The notes below the pieces were generated by a model. That model saw nothing but the letters and a program-made list of their open reading frames with translations. It did not search any database and was not told the origin of the DNA. This document shows, piece after piece, positions 29,632 to 39,374 of a stretch of 39,374 bases of DNA. This DNA is from Monoraphidium neglectum (lineage: Eukaryota > Chlorophyta > Chlorophyceae > Sphaeropleales > Selenastraceae). The position numbers were made by a program, and so were the translations under genes. Numbering within the stretch: position 1 is the first letter of the stretch; each line of letters starts with the position of its first letter. The stretch is taken from contig NW_014013579.1 in assembly GCF_000611645.1 (NCBI RefSeq), forward strand, positions 6,868 to 46,241. The letters run 5' to 3'.

Positions 29632-32258
29632 TCAGCAAACCCGCGGCTGCGCCTTTGACGACTCCTGTCGAATATGCTGCAGCCGCTGTGGCGTGGGCGG
29701 CGTTGACGGCTGGTGAAGACCCTGCTTTGCGTGCTGGCCCAGCAGGGGCTGCTTGACCTCGCCTCCGCAGTAGCTGTCGCCTGAAGCGCATTTGCCGGCT
29801 CCAGTAGTGCCTTGTGCTGCTGCAACCATTTGACCTCTCCTGATCTTTGAGTAATTGTACCACAGTCTGCGCAGTGGCGGCAGGGCAACCAAAAAAGGAA
29901 AGGGTCGTCCAACGAGGAAGCAGGGTGTCAGCTGGATCGCGGTGGAACGCCAGCACATGGCCGCCTCCTTCATCCCGGAGTCACGCAAGGATGAGCAGGG
30001 ACTTCGAATAACCCACAATCACAGCAATTGCAAAGCTGTGGCGGTCCACACTTGTCCCTCAGCTGCGTCCCTTGGCGTTGCACAAGCGCTCACACTCCGG
30101 CCATTGCGATGCTGTATCCCACGGTTTGCCAGCGCGTCACAACAGAGCTGCGGCGGATGGGTACCAAACGCATGTGTTGTTGTAAGCACACTGGGTTCAA
30201 GCAAAGGCACAGAGCACCAACAGCAATATCCTGGTTGGGGCCCCACACGGGTCCACACGGGTACACCTAGATTGTGGCCTGTCCCTCCTCCAAAGTGCCC
30301 TGTCCATCGTTGTCCAGCACTCACCCCAACTTGAATCCAACTCACCCAAACAGGCGTACGCTTGCAAATATGAGCAGCCAGTCCTTGACAACACCTGCCA
30401 CATTCATGGTCAGAGCACTGGTCTTCCCAACCAGCAGGAATACTGAGCAGTTCAGTGCAAAAGCAGCGGCCGCACTGCCCATCAGGCGGCCAACGGGTAT
30501 AGAAGGAGACCCGAAGGCCGGGCGCGCCTCCAGCACGGCAAAGGGGACGAGAAGGAACGAGAAGCACGCGGGAGCCACGTGGTACCTGTTGGGTCGCGCG
30601 GAGGGACCATCAGCTGGCCGCTGCGGGGGCAGCGGAGGGCTGATTGTGGCAGCCAGGCCTTCATGTCAGTCTGAGAGCAGGGAACAGGCACTGTGCATGA
30701 CTCGTAATTCCTTGCACCACTTCCAGGTGGATCCAGCGCTATCCCTCCTCCCTCAGCCTCCCCGCTGCCCTTTCCCACATGGTGGTGATGGGGTTGAGCG
30801 CCACGCCGCGCCCCTGCAGCAGCAGCTGGACCATCACCAGCCGCGTCGCCTCAGCAAAAAGAGCCAGCGCCTGTGCGGTGCGGCGGCGCAGATGGCTTGT
30901 TTTGACAGTGACTTGTGGCTGTCTGGCTCGCTGTGTGAACGCATTGACATGGCGCGCAGAGCGCAAATACCCGCACTTGAATCAGATACATGGTGGCGCA
31001 GGCATTCATCTGTGAGTTTTTCGGAGGTTGCAAGGCCCTGGCTGGACCGTCTACCGCTGCGCATCGGCGACCGCTGCGTGCGACTGGGTGGTAGGTCTCA
31101 CCTGTAGCAGCACGCCCACCAGCACAAAGCTCACCTCAGCTGGATTGTGCACAAGGCAGAAATAGGGCATGTTGTGATGATATCTAATGGCCAACATGTG
31201 CAGTTGCCACCCCTCCGCCACGGTGGCGATTGCCAGGCACAAGCGTGCTGGCCACAGGTGATTCAAGGTGTGTGAGCGGCAGACGCCTGTGTGCTGCGTC
31301 TCCCAATCTTGCCCCCGTCCTGCGCCCTTCCCCGCCAGGGCGCAGCAGCCGTTCAACCCGCCCGCTGTTGCGCCTCACCATAGGAAGCCAGCAGCACCCC
31401 GCCCACCACCACCACCATGTTGGCCAGTGGGCCTGGCTCCAGATCCTCTGTGCCAAAAGCCGCTCCTATCAAGTACACCAGCAAAGGCATCGTGGCCTGG
31501 TGGGGTGCAGGCCCCCCCGATGATGTTGTGATTATTTTCATATCGCCCGTGGCGAGTGAGGGGCATGGGTGCCTGGGGTGCTGCAGGCCTGAGGGCGCCC
31601 ATGGTCAGATTAAGATGCATTGCATGTGCGTGCAGCAACCACTGCATCATCATACTCAGGAAAAATCAGAGTGTTTCAGCATGGTTGCCATCAACTCGTG
31701 AGCGTCTGCACATCTCACAAGCCGAGGTGTGCAGTGGAGCAGCAGGGACAAAGCGCACCTTGATCATCTGTATGAAGCTCACACTCAGGTGGAGGTAGGC
31801 TGTGTTGCTGGCCCACAGCGCCAGCGCGAAAAGTGCGCCGATTGGGATCACACCCCTGCAAGTGCCGGTTCCCGGGCGTTTCAATACAGGTGGCAGGGGA
31901 AACAGCCAAGCAGCTCAGCCGATGATGTCGTCGCCTTGAATCATTGCAACAGCCTCGCTGTATGTAAGGAGCGCATGCGATTTGGTGTCTTGCTGGCTGT
32001 GCCCCCACCATTCACAAGCGTGCAGTTGCTTGCTCGTGGATGTCACCTCAAGTATGTGAGTAATGGCAGCGGCGGTGCCTCAACCAGGCCCAGCCTCACG
32101 CAGGCGGCGGACAGCAGGGAGCAGAACGCCATGTGCACGATGCTCAGCGCCAGGGGGTACGGGAAGCCCCCCAGCTGCGGGTCCAGTATCGCCTTGTTGA
32201 TCAAGACAACAGCACTGCTGAGGCATATCCACAGCGCAACAAACCTGGGCGGTTGCAT
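29632..32258 (-). CDS. Triose-phosphate/nucleotide-sugar transporter family protein (TPT, DMT superfamily)
   Basis: Eight-exon model: 32258-32047, 31855-31759, 31496-31379, 31139-31102, 30870-30779, 30585-30346, 30147-30094 and 29866-29632. Phases close, giving 361 residues. The protein is a multi-span membrane carrier of the plant sugar-phosphate translocator type: [37 protein letters not shown] then [53 protein letters not shown] then [32 protein letters not shown]. The [15 protein letters not shown] segment is highly diagnostic. The usual residence is the Golgi/ER or plastid membrane, exchanging nucleotide sugars or sugar phosphates for phosphate or monophosphate. The substrate cannot be read from sequence. 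The C-terminal tail is longer than in Arabidopsis relatives. Exon 4 (38 bases) is the weakest: it gives YAEVSF where relatives have a Gly. The ATG at 32258 is the first in frame. Confidence 0.85.
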
Positions 32259-33521
32259 TGGAGCCGCGCCAGGATGCAGTCGTGGGCGGTGGCAAGAAGC
32301 TTCGGTGCCGACAGATAGCGCAAACACACATCCGCCGGCAGGACCTCTCGGATTTGACGCGGCCTTGGGTCACATATCACCGAGTACAAGCTCTCCCAAA
32401 CGCATATGATACAGTACGGTCTGGCAGGCCGGCAGCAATAAACAAACCGCGCCCAGCATCGACTGCCATTGGGCCAGCTGCCTGCATCCCCGGCTCACGC
32501 GTAGACCTTGAGCATTTCAAATGCATGAGTGTGCTGCATGCTTGCATCTCCCTTATGTACGTGCAATCAAACGGTTGTACTCGTCGACCGCGGGGCAGTA
32601 TTTTGTATCCTGGTTATGATGTATATCTAAAGCTAGTGTATCGAGTCGGAAACTACCAATCGATCCCACTTGAATTGGGGGAAAGTACCGTACCGTACAT
32701 CGGGGTAACACATCTCCTGAGCCCCTCAGAACACGCCAGCGCTCTTGCAAGTGCCCCGCAGACGCAAAGTCCATCCAGTGGCAGTATTACTGTGAGACAC
32801 AAGCGCCGATGCCAACTGGGCCAGCGCAGGTTCATGCCATGCATGGTGGTCGGCTTCATTTAATGTACCTGCCAAACAAAGAGGTTGATCAGCTCGCACT
32901 GATTCCTCGGCAACACCTGGGCAACACGAGGAATGACACGCGGGCGTCGGCAACCTTACCGGATGCTGGCTGATCCCACTGTCACTACTTGTGCCCTCAC
33001 TGCATTCAGGGCACAACTCATGTGTGTCAGCTTGCAGCCATCGTGCATGCGCACTGTATTTGCGGTCACGCGGTCAACCCACGTTCGACAGCTGGTGCCA
33101 TTTTGCTGTGCGTACAACTCGTCTTGTGAGGCTTTGGAGCATCAGTGTAGCTGCGAACCTATTATGCAGAGGCTTGTGGGCCACCAACGGCTGGGTCTAT
33201 GCAGCTCTATGGCGCAGCATGGCGCAGCATGGCACGACGAGATCAAAGCATTTGCAGCGCGGCGTGTTTCAGCGGGTTGGTGCTCTGGCCCTTGCACACG
33301 ATCCCGAAGTTGACAAAAAATGACTGGTCTTGTGACGCGCTCCTCAAAAAGCCAGCGCGCACGGGGCGACAGCACCCGAGCTGGAATTCGAAGAGTGCTC
33401 AGACTGATCTTGCCTACACATAGCTGAGCATCACCTCTCTGAAGTACACTCGCGCCTGCCAACCAAGAACATTTCTGTTTGTGAGACACCTCCAGCTGTG
33501 AAGCACCAGCAGCACAGCACC
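32259..33521. other. Divergent intergenic region, transporter / PSBW
   Basis: I see no supported coding exon. It must contain both promoters and 5' UTRs. A small tandem duplication (GCGCAGCATG repeated) lies at about 33210-33230, and a (GTACC)-type direct repeat near 32687-32697. Confidence 0.5.
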
Positions 33522-34452
33522 ATGCTGTCCCTCAAGCAGACCCAGACCGTGGCGAAGGCCACCGGCGTGCGCAGTGTCGCGCCCCGCGTCCGCGGTGAGC
33601 CCGCTGGCCCCGCAAGTGCGGGGTGGGACAGGCCGGGTTCGGCGCAAGCAGCACTGGCAGATGGTCCCGATGCGTCGAGGCCACGCATGCATTGCTGCTC
33701 GCACTTGCGCACTGTCTCGTTATTACTCCACGTTTTCACTTAAGCAGCAGTGGTTGCGGTAAAGGGACCCTCGCACCCCCCATCTTGCTATCGGGGCGAG
33801 ATCGCGGTTCAGCTCTTGCCCCTCGTCATCTGCAGAGGCTCCCCGGCCAGGGGGCCAAGCGTACGGTATTCGATCCACTAGTGTAGCTCGCCCACCAAGA
33901 TCTCCGTGGCACACACTGCGCGCCGCAGGTGCCGTGCGCTGCAACGCTTCGCTGCAGCAGGCGGCCAGGAAGGCCGCTGCCGCCGTTGCCGCTGCCCCCG
34001 TGCTGCTGGCCTCCTCGCCTGCGTTCGCCATCGTGAGTTCTAGGGTAGCAGAGCCCGACCATGTAGTGAAAGAGAATGCGCCGCAGCATTGCATCAACCT
34101 CGAAACTTCAGGACCACTGCCCACTGGCGCGCAGCCAAAGGGTTCAGGCTGCTCCTTCGTGGCCTGTGCTTCAAGCCTGCTGACACGCCTTGTTTGCCAT
34201 GCCCGTGTGCTTGAGCCGCGTTTGATCTGATTCTCCCCTGTGCTGCCTCCCAACTTCCCTGCCTCCTGTGTGGCCCCGCCGCAGGTCGACGAGCGCCTCA
34301 ACGGCGACGGCACCGGCCTGCCCTTCGGCGTGAACGACCCCGTCCTCGGCTGGGTGATCGTCGGCGTGGCGGGCCTCGTCTGGTCACTGTACTTCGCCGC
34401 CCAGAAGGACTTCGGCAACTTCGAGGACGACGAGAGCGGCCTGGGCCTGTAA
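33522..34452 (+). CDS. PSBW: Photosystem II reaction centre subunit PsbW, precursor
   Basis: Three exons: 33522-33594, 33929-34032 and 34285-34452. Phases close, giving 114 residues, the usual precursor size. The first 30 or so residues form a plastid transit peptide (MLSLKQTQTVAKATG...). An Ala-rich hydrophobic thylakoid-transfer stretch (AAAAVAAAPVLLASSPAFA) follows and ends in an AxA-type cleavage site after residue 58. The mature protein (IVDERLNGDGTGLPFG...) has one membrane span (PVLGWVIVGVAGLVWSLYF) and a conserved acidic tail (DFGNFEDDESGLGL). PsbW is a nuclear-encoded small subunit that stabilises photosystem II supercomplexes in thylakoid membranes of plants and green algae. The model is well supported by intron GT-AG sites and family conservation. 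Confidence 0.96.
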
Positions 34453-34848
34453 GCCTCCAAATTGAGCGTACCCCAGAGGCCGCCCTGGCGCGTCGACCAC
34501 CCTGCGCCAGGGCACCCGTTTTCAGCAGCAGCCAGCAGCAGCTTTGAGATGACCTCCTGAGCGGCGGCCGGCCTGGCCTCATGTTGGCGGGTCGGAAGGG
34601 GCGGGCCCCAGCAGGGCGCCCGTCCTGGCGGTGGGCGGTGCAGCGGGGCCCGAGCCAACCTGCCGCACTTGCCTGGCCGCGAAGGCTTACGCGCCTGTCT
34701 GCGCGTAGGTGTGTTGTCTTCCGGTGGTTTTAATGACTACAGTCGTCACGCGCGGGCCGCCGGCGAGGCTTGGCAGCGCCGCCGATTGCTCTCAGTGCCT
34801 GCTTCGCAGAGACCTGGCCTGCGCTGCTGGCTCGCTGAGCACGCGATG

Positions 34849-34853
34849 TGTAA
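34849..34853 (+). promoter_or_regulatory. Candidate UGUAA poly(A) signal of PSBW
   Basis: TGTAA on the plus strand, about 397 bases after the PSBW stop, followed by AACACCG. Confidence 0.5.
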
Positions 34854-35051
34854 AACACCGTTGACACGAGGCGCAGGGTGACGCGCGGTTCTGGGGTTAC
34901 ATGGCTGGTCAGCTCTCAAAAATGCCAACTTGAGGCAGCAGCAGTAGCAGCAGCAGTTGCAGCCAGAAGCCTCATGGGACAGGGATTTGCTGCAGGGAGG
35001 AGACCGAAAACATAATCCGGTTGGGGCCAACCAAACACTAGCAGTACAGGG

Positions 35052-35056
35052 TTACA
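35052..35056 (-). promoter_or_regulatory. Candidate UGUAA poly(A) signal of the DNA glycosylase gene
   Basis: TGTAA on the minus strand, about 40 bases after the stop at 35096, so the 3' UTR would be very short. Confidence 0.4.
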
Positions 35057-35095
35057 AACAGAACACAGCGAAAGGCATAAGCGCTCCCGAAAACC

Positions 35096-36449
35096 TTACG
35101 CCTTGCTCTGCTTAATCCTTTTGGTGCTGCTGCCGTTGCCCTTATTCATGACTTGCGCACCCTCCAGCGCCCGCCACATGTACCATGCCCCCACGCTGCG
35201 GTACGGCCGCCACCGCTCCGCAACTGCCTCCATCTCCTCCGGCCCTGGTGGCGCCTTGAGCCCGTACGCAGCGCGCATGCCCTGGCGCACCCCGAGGTCG
35301 CCCACGGGCAGCACGTCAGGGCGGCCCAGCTGGAACATGAGGAACATGTGGGCGGTCCACACCCCGATCCCCTTGACCTGGGTCAGGGCGGTGATCGCGG
35401 CGTCATCGGCTAGGGCGGTGACGGCCGCGGCGGTGACCGTGCCAGCGTCATGGTGCACGGCCAGGCTCTGCAGGTAGGAGGCCTGAGGGAGGGGCCGGAC
35501 GAAGTGGGGGTTGCATCGACACTGGCTTTGCATGGTGGGAGCTGTATGTGGACGTCAGATCACACCATGACCGCAGCTGGGTCGGAGCTCGGCCATAGGG
35601 CCCGTGCCTGCTGCTTCAGGGAGCGCCGCCGATCAACGGTGTGCCTCACCTTGCGAGCGGACAGGCCCGCGGCGCGCAGGGAGGCTTCGTCGGCGCGCCT
35701 CAAGGCCGCTGGTGTCAGGGCGACGCCACCGGCGCAGCCGCAGGCTGCCAGCACGCGGCCCATGATGGTGCTGGCCGCCTTGGTGGACAGCTGCTGGTAC
35801 CTAATTGGCAGGGATATGATGGGGTGTGTGGGGAAGGGGGAGGGGTGGGGTGGGCTCAGAGGTTGGTCAGGGCCAGCGAGCAGCAGCGTTTCCCAGTTGC
35901 TGCACCTGGCAAACAGTTTAGGCAACGCCTTGCAATACCCTGAAAACAGGCCCCCCTCTTCTTGAAACAGGGCAGTCACACGAACCCGTGCGCCACAAAC
36001 AGGCAGGCGTGGCTGCGCCTCATGCCCCAGTCAACTGGACCTTGCCCTGTGACCAGCCCTCACACGATGCTGCGTGCCAGTGCGTGGAAGCAGTCCCCAT
36101 TTTTGAGCAACAGGCGTTCCGGCAGCGCGTCGCCCTGCGCATCAATTAGCCTGGCCAGAACGGGGTCGGCGGCACGCAGGTGCGCCACCGCATGCCGGAG
36201 CTCGTCCGGGGTTGACAGCGCCACGGGCGCGGCCGCCGCGGCGAGCGCGAGGCCATCCGCAGCCGCAGCGGCCGCTGCGAAGCTGATGGGGATGGGCGCC
36301 GCGACGTGGCGCGGTGTGGCGCGCAGGCCAGAGGCTGCAGCAGGCTGCGGCGGCGTAGGGGGGTCGTCGTCTGCGACCCCGTCACCGGCGCCGCTGCCCG
36401 CGGTCGCCTGAGCGGCGATGTCCGTAAGCTTGCGCTTGCGCAGCTGCAT
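35096..36449 (-). CDS. MAG1: DNA-3-methyladenine glycosylase (AlkA/MAG1 type, HhH-GPD superfamily)
   Basis: Three exons: 36449-36064, 35800-35650 and 35482-35096. Phases close, giving 307 residues. The N-terminal 85 residues are basic then Ala/Pro-rich, possibly a targeting region. The catalytic core begins LLKNGDCFHALARSIVYQQL, then STKAASTI and LSARKASYLQSLA. The helix-hairpin-helix is TQVKGIGVWTA (213-223). The catalytic Asp is D241 in LPVGDLGVRQG. WRPYRSVGAWYMW closes the fold. The order matches yeast MAG1 and plant 3-methyladenine glycosylases, which excise alkylated purines to start base-excision repair in the nucleus or organelles. The start is the first ATG in frame. The frame stays open about 150 bases upstream without an ATG, so a further 5' exon is possible. 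Confidence 0.9.
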
Positions 36450-37204
36450 GCTGCTGCTGGCATCCACCCTCAGCTGCCAGTGGCGCAAGCCAGGCACAGC
36501 CGCTCGTGCCCGGCCCAGCACGAGCAGCGCGGTCCCCGTGCTGGCGTGCAAGCAGCTCTGCCGGCACGACGTTGGCCTGCGCTGGTTTAAGGCCCTCAAG
36601 CGCTAGGTTTTGATGAATCAATGATGATCAACACGGGCCGCAACTTAGGGTCACCTGTCTCGCTCGGAAAAAAGACGTGCGAGACCACACCCCGCTGCGC
36701 GTTCATTCAACGAGTTGAGCCATGCGAGAGCTAATATGTGAGCGATAGGCATGGGCTCGCGAGGACATCTCGGATGGACTCTTGGCCGTAGGCAACATGC
36801 GAGCGATGTTGTTGCTGTTCGCCACCCCTGTGTCATTGTCTCCCCTCTTCCTCACCCGGCGGGCAGCAGGCATGCAGGCGCGGAGCGTTGCTTCTACGCA
36901 GAGTGAGCTCATCCTCTGTTAAGAAAGCGGTGCACTCCATGCATGAAACACCTGACAAATGCGCCGGTCGCAGACCACGGCAGACTAGGGTCAACAGGCC
37001 TCCACACCCCCCCCCCCTTCACACCCTTCTCGCCTTTGCACGCATGAGCCCTGCAACCAGCAAGCCCTGGAACGCGATTGTGTCATAGTGATTATGGCTG
37101 CAGGTCCACTAGGATGCACGGCTTCACATGAGCACGTGACTTTAGCCACATTAATCGTGATGGTTATCATCTCCATATCAAGCCCAGATATCTCTAATGT
37201 GTCA
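36450..37204. other. Interval without recognised gene
   Basis: No exon with splice or family support was found. It may hold the 5' UTR and promoter of the DNA glycosylase and the 3' UTR of the small gene at 37205-37499. Confidence 0.5.
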
Positions 37205-37499
37205 TCAGCCCATTTCCAGCAGAATGCTCATGAGGACATCATAAAGCAGGCGCGGTTGCAGGCTCCTCAGGGCCACGCGGCGCCGCCCGTATATGCACAG
37301 TGTCCACGTGGACCTCAGGGCGCCAGCATGGCGCCCATGTGGCGACGGCTGCGGCCGCCAGTACACCCAGGCGTCCAGTGGGGGAACGGATCCATCTCTG
37401 CAGGCCTGCACTTACCTGTCAAGTTTGTACATGATCAAAGGGCCCCCCATTGGGAGGTCGACCTGCACCACCGCCGCATCGCCACGCCTGCCACACGGC
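37205..37499 (-). CDS. Possible small gene of unknown function, two 3' exons (5' end unresolved)
   Basis: Two minus-strand exons join in phase: 37499-37416 and 37313-37205. The first starts at a 3' splice site (CCAACAG) and ends at a consensus 5' site (GACAG then GTAAGT). The second starts after CCCTGAG and runs to a TGA. The encoded end reads GDAAVVQVDLPMGGPLIMYK, then LDRSTWTLCIYGRRRVALRS, then LLYDVLMSILLEMG. It looks like a folded globular C terminus, unlike the low-complexity frames around it. I recognise no family. An 18-base alternative intron (to TGCAG at 37398) would also keep the frame but is implausibly short. Upstream exons probably lie at 37500-37800, where one open stretch encodes AAVFQMYIRYNARG, but no phase-consistent join was found. 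It would run head-to-head with the PRPP synthetase gene. Confidence 0.4.
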
Positions 37500-37803
37500 C
37501 TGTTGGCAGTGGGCGGCGGCCGGAACGACAGACTCCGGTCACCCTCTGCTCAAAATATCAGATAGCCGGCTTCACCGATGAAACGTTCCTTTTCACCTCT
37601 CGCGTTGTATCTGATGTACATTTGAAACACAGCGGCCCGCGGGCGCCAGCCTAGAGGCTGACCAGACGGGTCCCCAGCTCCCCGCACCCATACATACATC
37701 GCCACTACCAGGCATTGCCCATACTTTCGGCTTTGCGGCTGCAGCGCGCAAGAAAGAAGGCCGATCTACGCCATTCGGCAGCAGCGCACACAATCTGCAC
37801 ACA

Positions 37804-39374
37804 ATGGCCCTCCTCGGTGGCAGCAGGATGGGGCGCGGTGTAGTATGCCATGCAACAGGCTCGTCACCATACACCGGTGAGGCGCGGGCCGCCATCGAAC
37901 TGTGCTGTCTGCCTTTTACGCGCTCGCCTGTGTCAGCTGCGAGTGGTACGATGGTCTTGAAGGGCGTTTATGATGGAGGGCATTCGGCTTGCGAGTTCCG
38001 GGCTTCAGACGCCCGCTCCTGCCGCTGGCAGCACCATGACCATGTTCATCGGCTTGCGCTGCGCCGCCGCTGGCCTCGCAGTGCATGAGCTATGATAAAC
38101 GCCATCGCACACGGCAGCTCAAGGGTCTGCGGGCGGTAGTGCCATCTCCAATAAAATCAATCAAATTGCTCGCTGCTCGGCTCTTACTCCTTGCATCCAA
38201 CCTGCTGCACCGCCGCCGCTGGGCAACCTTGTGCAACGCCTGCGCCCAACCACCCTCGACCAGGCGTCGTGAGCCCGGGCAATGGCCGCCCCTCGGTCTT
38301 CAAGGTGCACAAGCCCCACTTTGGCACCACCACCGAGGTGCACGCGTCCGTCGCCGACCGGCCGAGCGCCAGCGGCGCGGTCGGGTCCAACGGCGCCACG
38401 GCGGTGGCGGTCAACGGCGCGGGAACTGTGGGGCGCCTGGGCGCGGTGCCGGGGCGGCCGATCCTGGACGTTGCGGGGTGGCAGGACAGCATACTGGCCC
38501 GCAGCTCGATGGGGCTGCAGCCGCAGCAGCAGATGCCGCCGCGGCTACGGATCTTCTCCGGCACCAGCAACCCGGTGAGCGAGCGCGGCGCTGGGCGATG
38601 CACGGGTAGGAGTAGCACGCGCGGTCCGATCGACGGCAGGCCTCGTGATAATGACAGGCACGTGCTCCTTTTTGTCAGGAGGCAGGTTCTGTCATGGAGG
38701 CCCCCAGGCAGCGCAGCCATGCAGGGAGGAGGCGTAATGATCCTGGCTGCGTCTTGTGGCGTTGTGGCTGGCCCGCAGCCCTAGGAGCGGTGCAGGCCCG
38801 CCCTTGACCGGCGCAACCCCCTCCCCCCTGCGCCCAGTCTCTTGCGGCGGAGGTGGCGTCCTACCTGGGCACCGAGCTGGGCAAGATCAAGATCAAGCGG
38901 TTTGCTGACGGAGAGATCTACGTCCAGGTGGGGCCGAGCGCGGCTGGGAGCGACGGCTCAGTTGTGAAGTGCATGTGAGGGCAGCAGCGGGGCAGAGCGG
39001 GCCGGACTGGACTGGAGTGAGGGCGCGCAGGCACGAGCTGGCCGGCGCGTCACAATGCGGCGGGTCCGCACCGACCCCATGACGCCCCGCGCCCCCCGCA
39101 GGTCGGCGAGAGCATCCGCGGCGCCGACGTGTTTTTGGTGCAGCCGACCAGCCCCCCCGTCAACGACCACTTCATGGAGCTGGCCGTGATGATTGACGCC
39201 TGCCGCCGCGCGTCTGCGCGCTCCATCACGGCGGTGATCCCCTACTACGGCTACGCGCGCGCGGACCGCAAGACGCAGGGCCGCGAGTCCATCGCCGCCA
39301 AGCTGACGGCCAACCTGATCACGGAGGCGGGTGCGGACCGCGTGCTGGCCATGGACCTGCACAGCGGCCAGACC
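37804..39374 (+). CDS. PRS: Ribose-phosphate pyrophosphokinase (PRPP synthetase), 5' part, truncated by window end
   Basis: Four exons are visible: 37804-37876, 38264-38574, 38838-38927 and 39102 to the window end. Phases close over 249 residues. About 115 N-terminal residues, including VVCHATGSS and an Ala/Val/Gly-rich section, precede the enzyme core and suggest a plastid-targeted isoform. The core begins [20 protein letters not shown], then [62 protein letters not shown] and [17 protein letters not shown]. The visible end is [10 protein letters not shown], which holds a metal/ATP-binding His. This is the class I enzyme that transfers pyrophosphate from ATP to ribose-5-phosphate for purine, pyrimidine, His and Trp synthesis. 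Exon 1 (24 residues and a split codon) is supported by phase only. The PRPP-binding loop lies beyond the window. Confidence 0.9.

Larger units (their letters stand above)
34453..35095. other. Convergent interval, PSBW / DNA glycosylase 3' UTRs
   Basis: No coding evidence. It contains the candidate poly(A) signals of both flanking genes (34849 on plus, 35056-35052 on minus), so it is mostly 3' UTR and spacer. A short AGC run lies at about 34938-34958. Confidence 0.6.

Noticed and set aside
32259..32327. Upstream start of the transporter at 32327
   Set aside because: That triplet reads GTG on the minus strand. The first ATG (32258) fits the family.
36450..36599. N-terminal extension of the DNA glycosylase up to 36599
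   Set aside because: The frame is open but the apparent start there is TTG. The first ATG is at 36449. An upstream exon is possible but not shown.
37088..37654. Plus-strand open frame of 188 codons
   Set aside because: Its translation is low in family-like features, and it overlaps the antisense exons with splice sites at 37205-37499. It is more likely a shadow frame.

Overview
This window looks like nuclear DNA of a GC-rich green alga, most likely a chlorophycean (Chlamydomonadales or Sphaeropleales). The evidence is intron-dense genes with GT-AG introns of roughly 90-1500 bases, UGUAA-type polyadenylation signals placed after stop codons, a nuclear photosystem II subunit gene (PSBW) with a bipartite thylakoid-lumen type leader, a proline-rich cell-wall type protein, and abundant CAG/CTG repeats, several of which encode polyglutamine. 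I saw no prokaryotic operons, CRISPR array, tRNA, rRNA or clear transposon. All gene models were built by hand from splice sites, reading phase and family conservation. In the multi-exon models the phases close exactly.

Layout, left to right. 212-878 (+) is the last exon of a proline-rich HRGP/pherophorin-like gene. 1610-7312 (-) is a 14-exon PHS1-like gene that joins an actin-fragmin-kinase-like (tubulin kinase) domain, a dual-specificity phosphatase domain and a C-terminal C2H2-type motif. 8608-8945 (-) is a doubtful exon. 9504-10477 (+) is a small single-span membrane protein. 12083-15169 (-) is a very Gln-rich, probably nuclear protein. 15789-17818 (-) is an organelle-targeted RlmH, with an assembly gap in one intron. 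18076-21924 (+) is an M3-family, mitochondrial-intermediate-peptidase-like protease. 22490-25470 (-) is a UBL-WLM-PUB metalloprotease. 25744-29183 (+) is a conserved protein of unknown function. 29632-32258 (-) is a TPT/nucleotide-sugar-type transporter. 33522-34452 (+) is PSBW. 35096-36449 (-) is an AlkA/MAG-type 3-methyladenine DNA glycosylase. 37205-37499 (-) holds fragments of a small unknown gene. 37804-39374 (+) is the 5' part of a PRPP synthetase gene.

Genes largely alternate in strand, giving convergent pairs and divergent pairs. Two divergent intervals are short enough for shared promoters: RlmH/M3 peptidase at 257 bases, both organelle proteins, and UBL-WLM-PUB/unknown protein at 273 bases. 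In at least two convergent pairs the predicted poly(A) signals imply overlapping 3' UTRs.

There is no shared pathway across the window. It is ordinary eukaryotic gene territory, and no wholly new system is evident. The most unusual points are a cysteine-rich insertion in the kinase lobe of the PHS1-like protein, polyglutamine tracts in three separate genes, a CAG tract placed directly before a 3' splice site, and the uncharacterised small gene near 37.4 kb.
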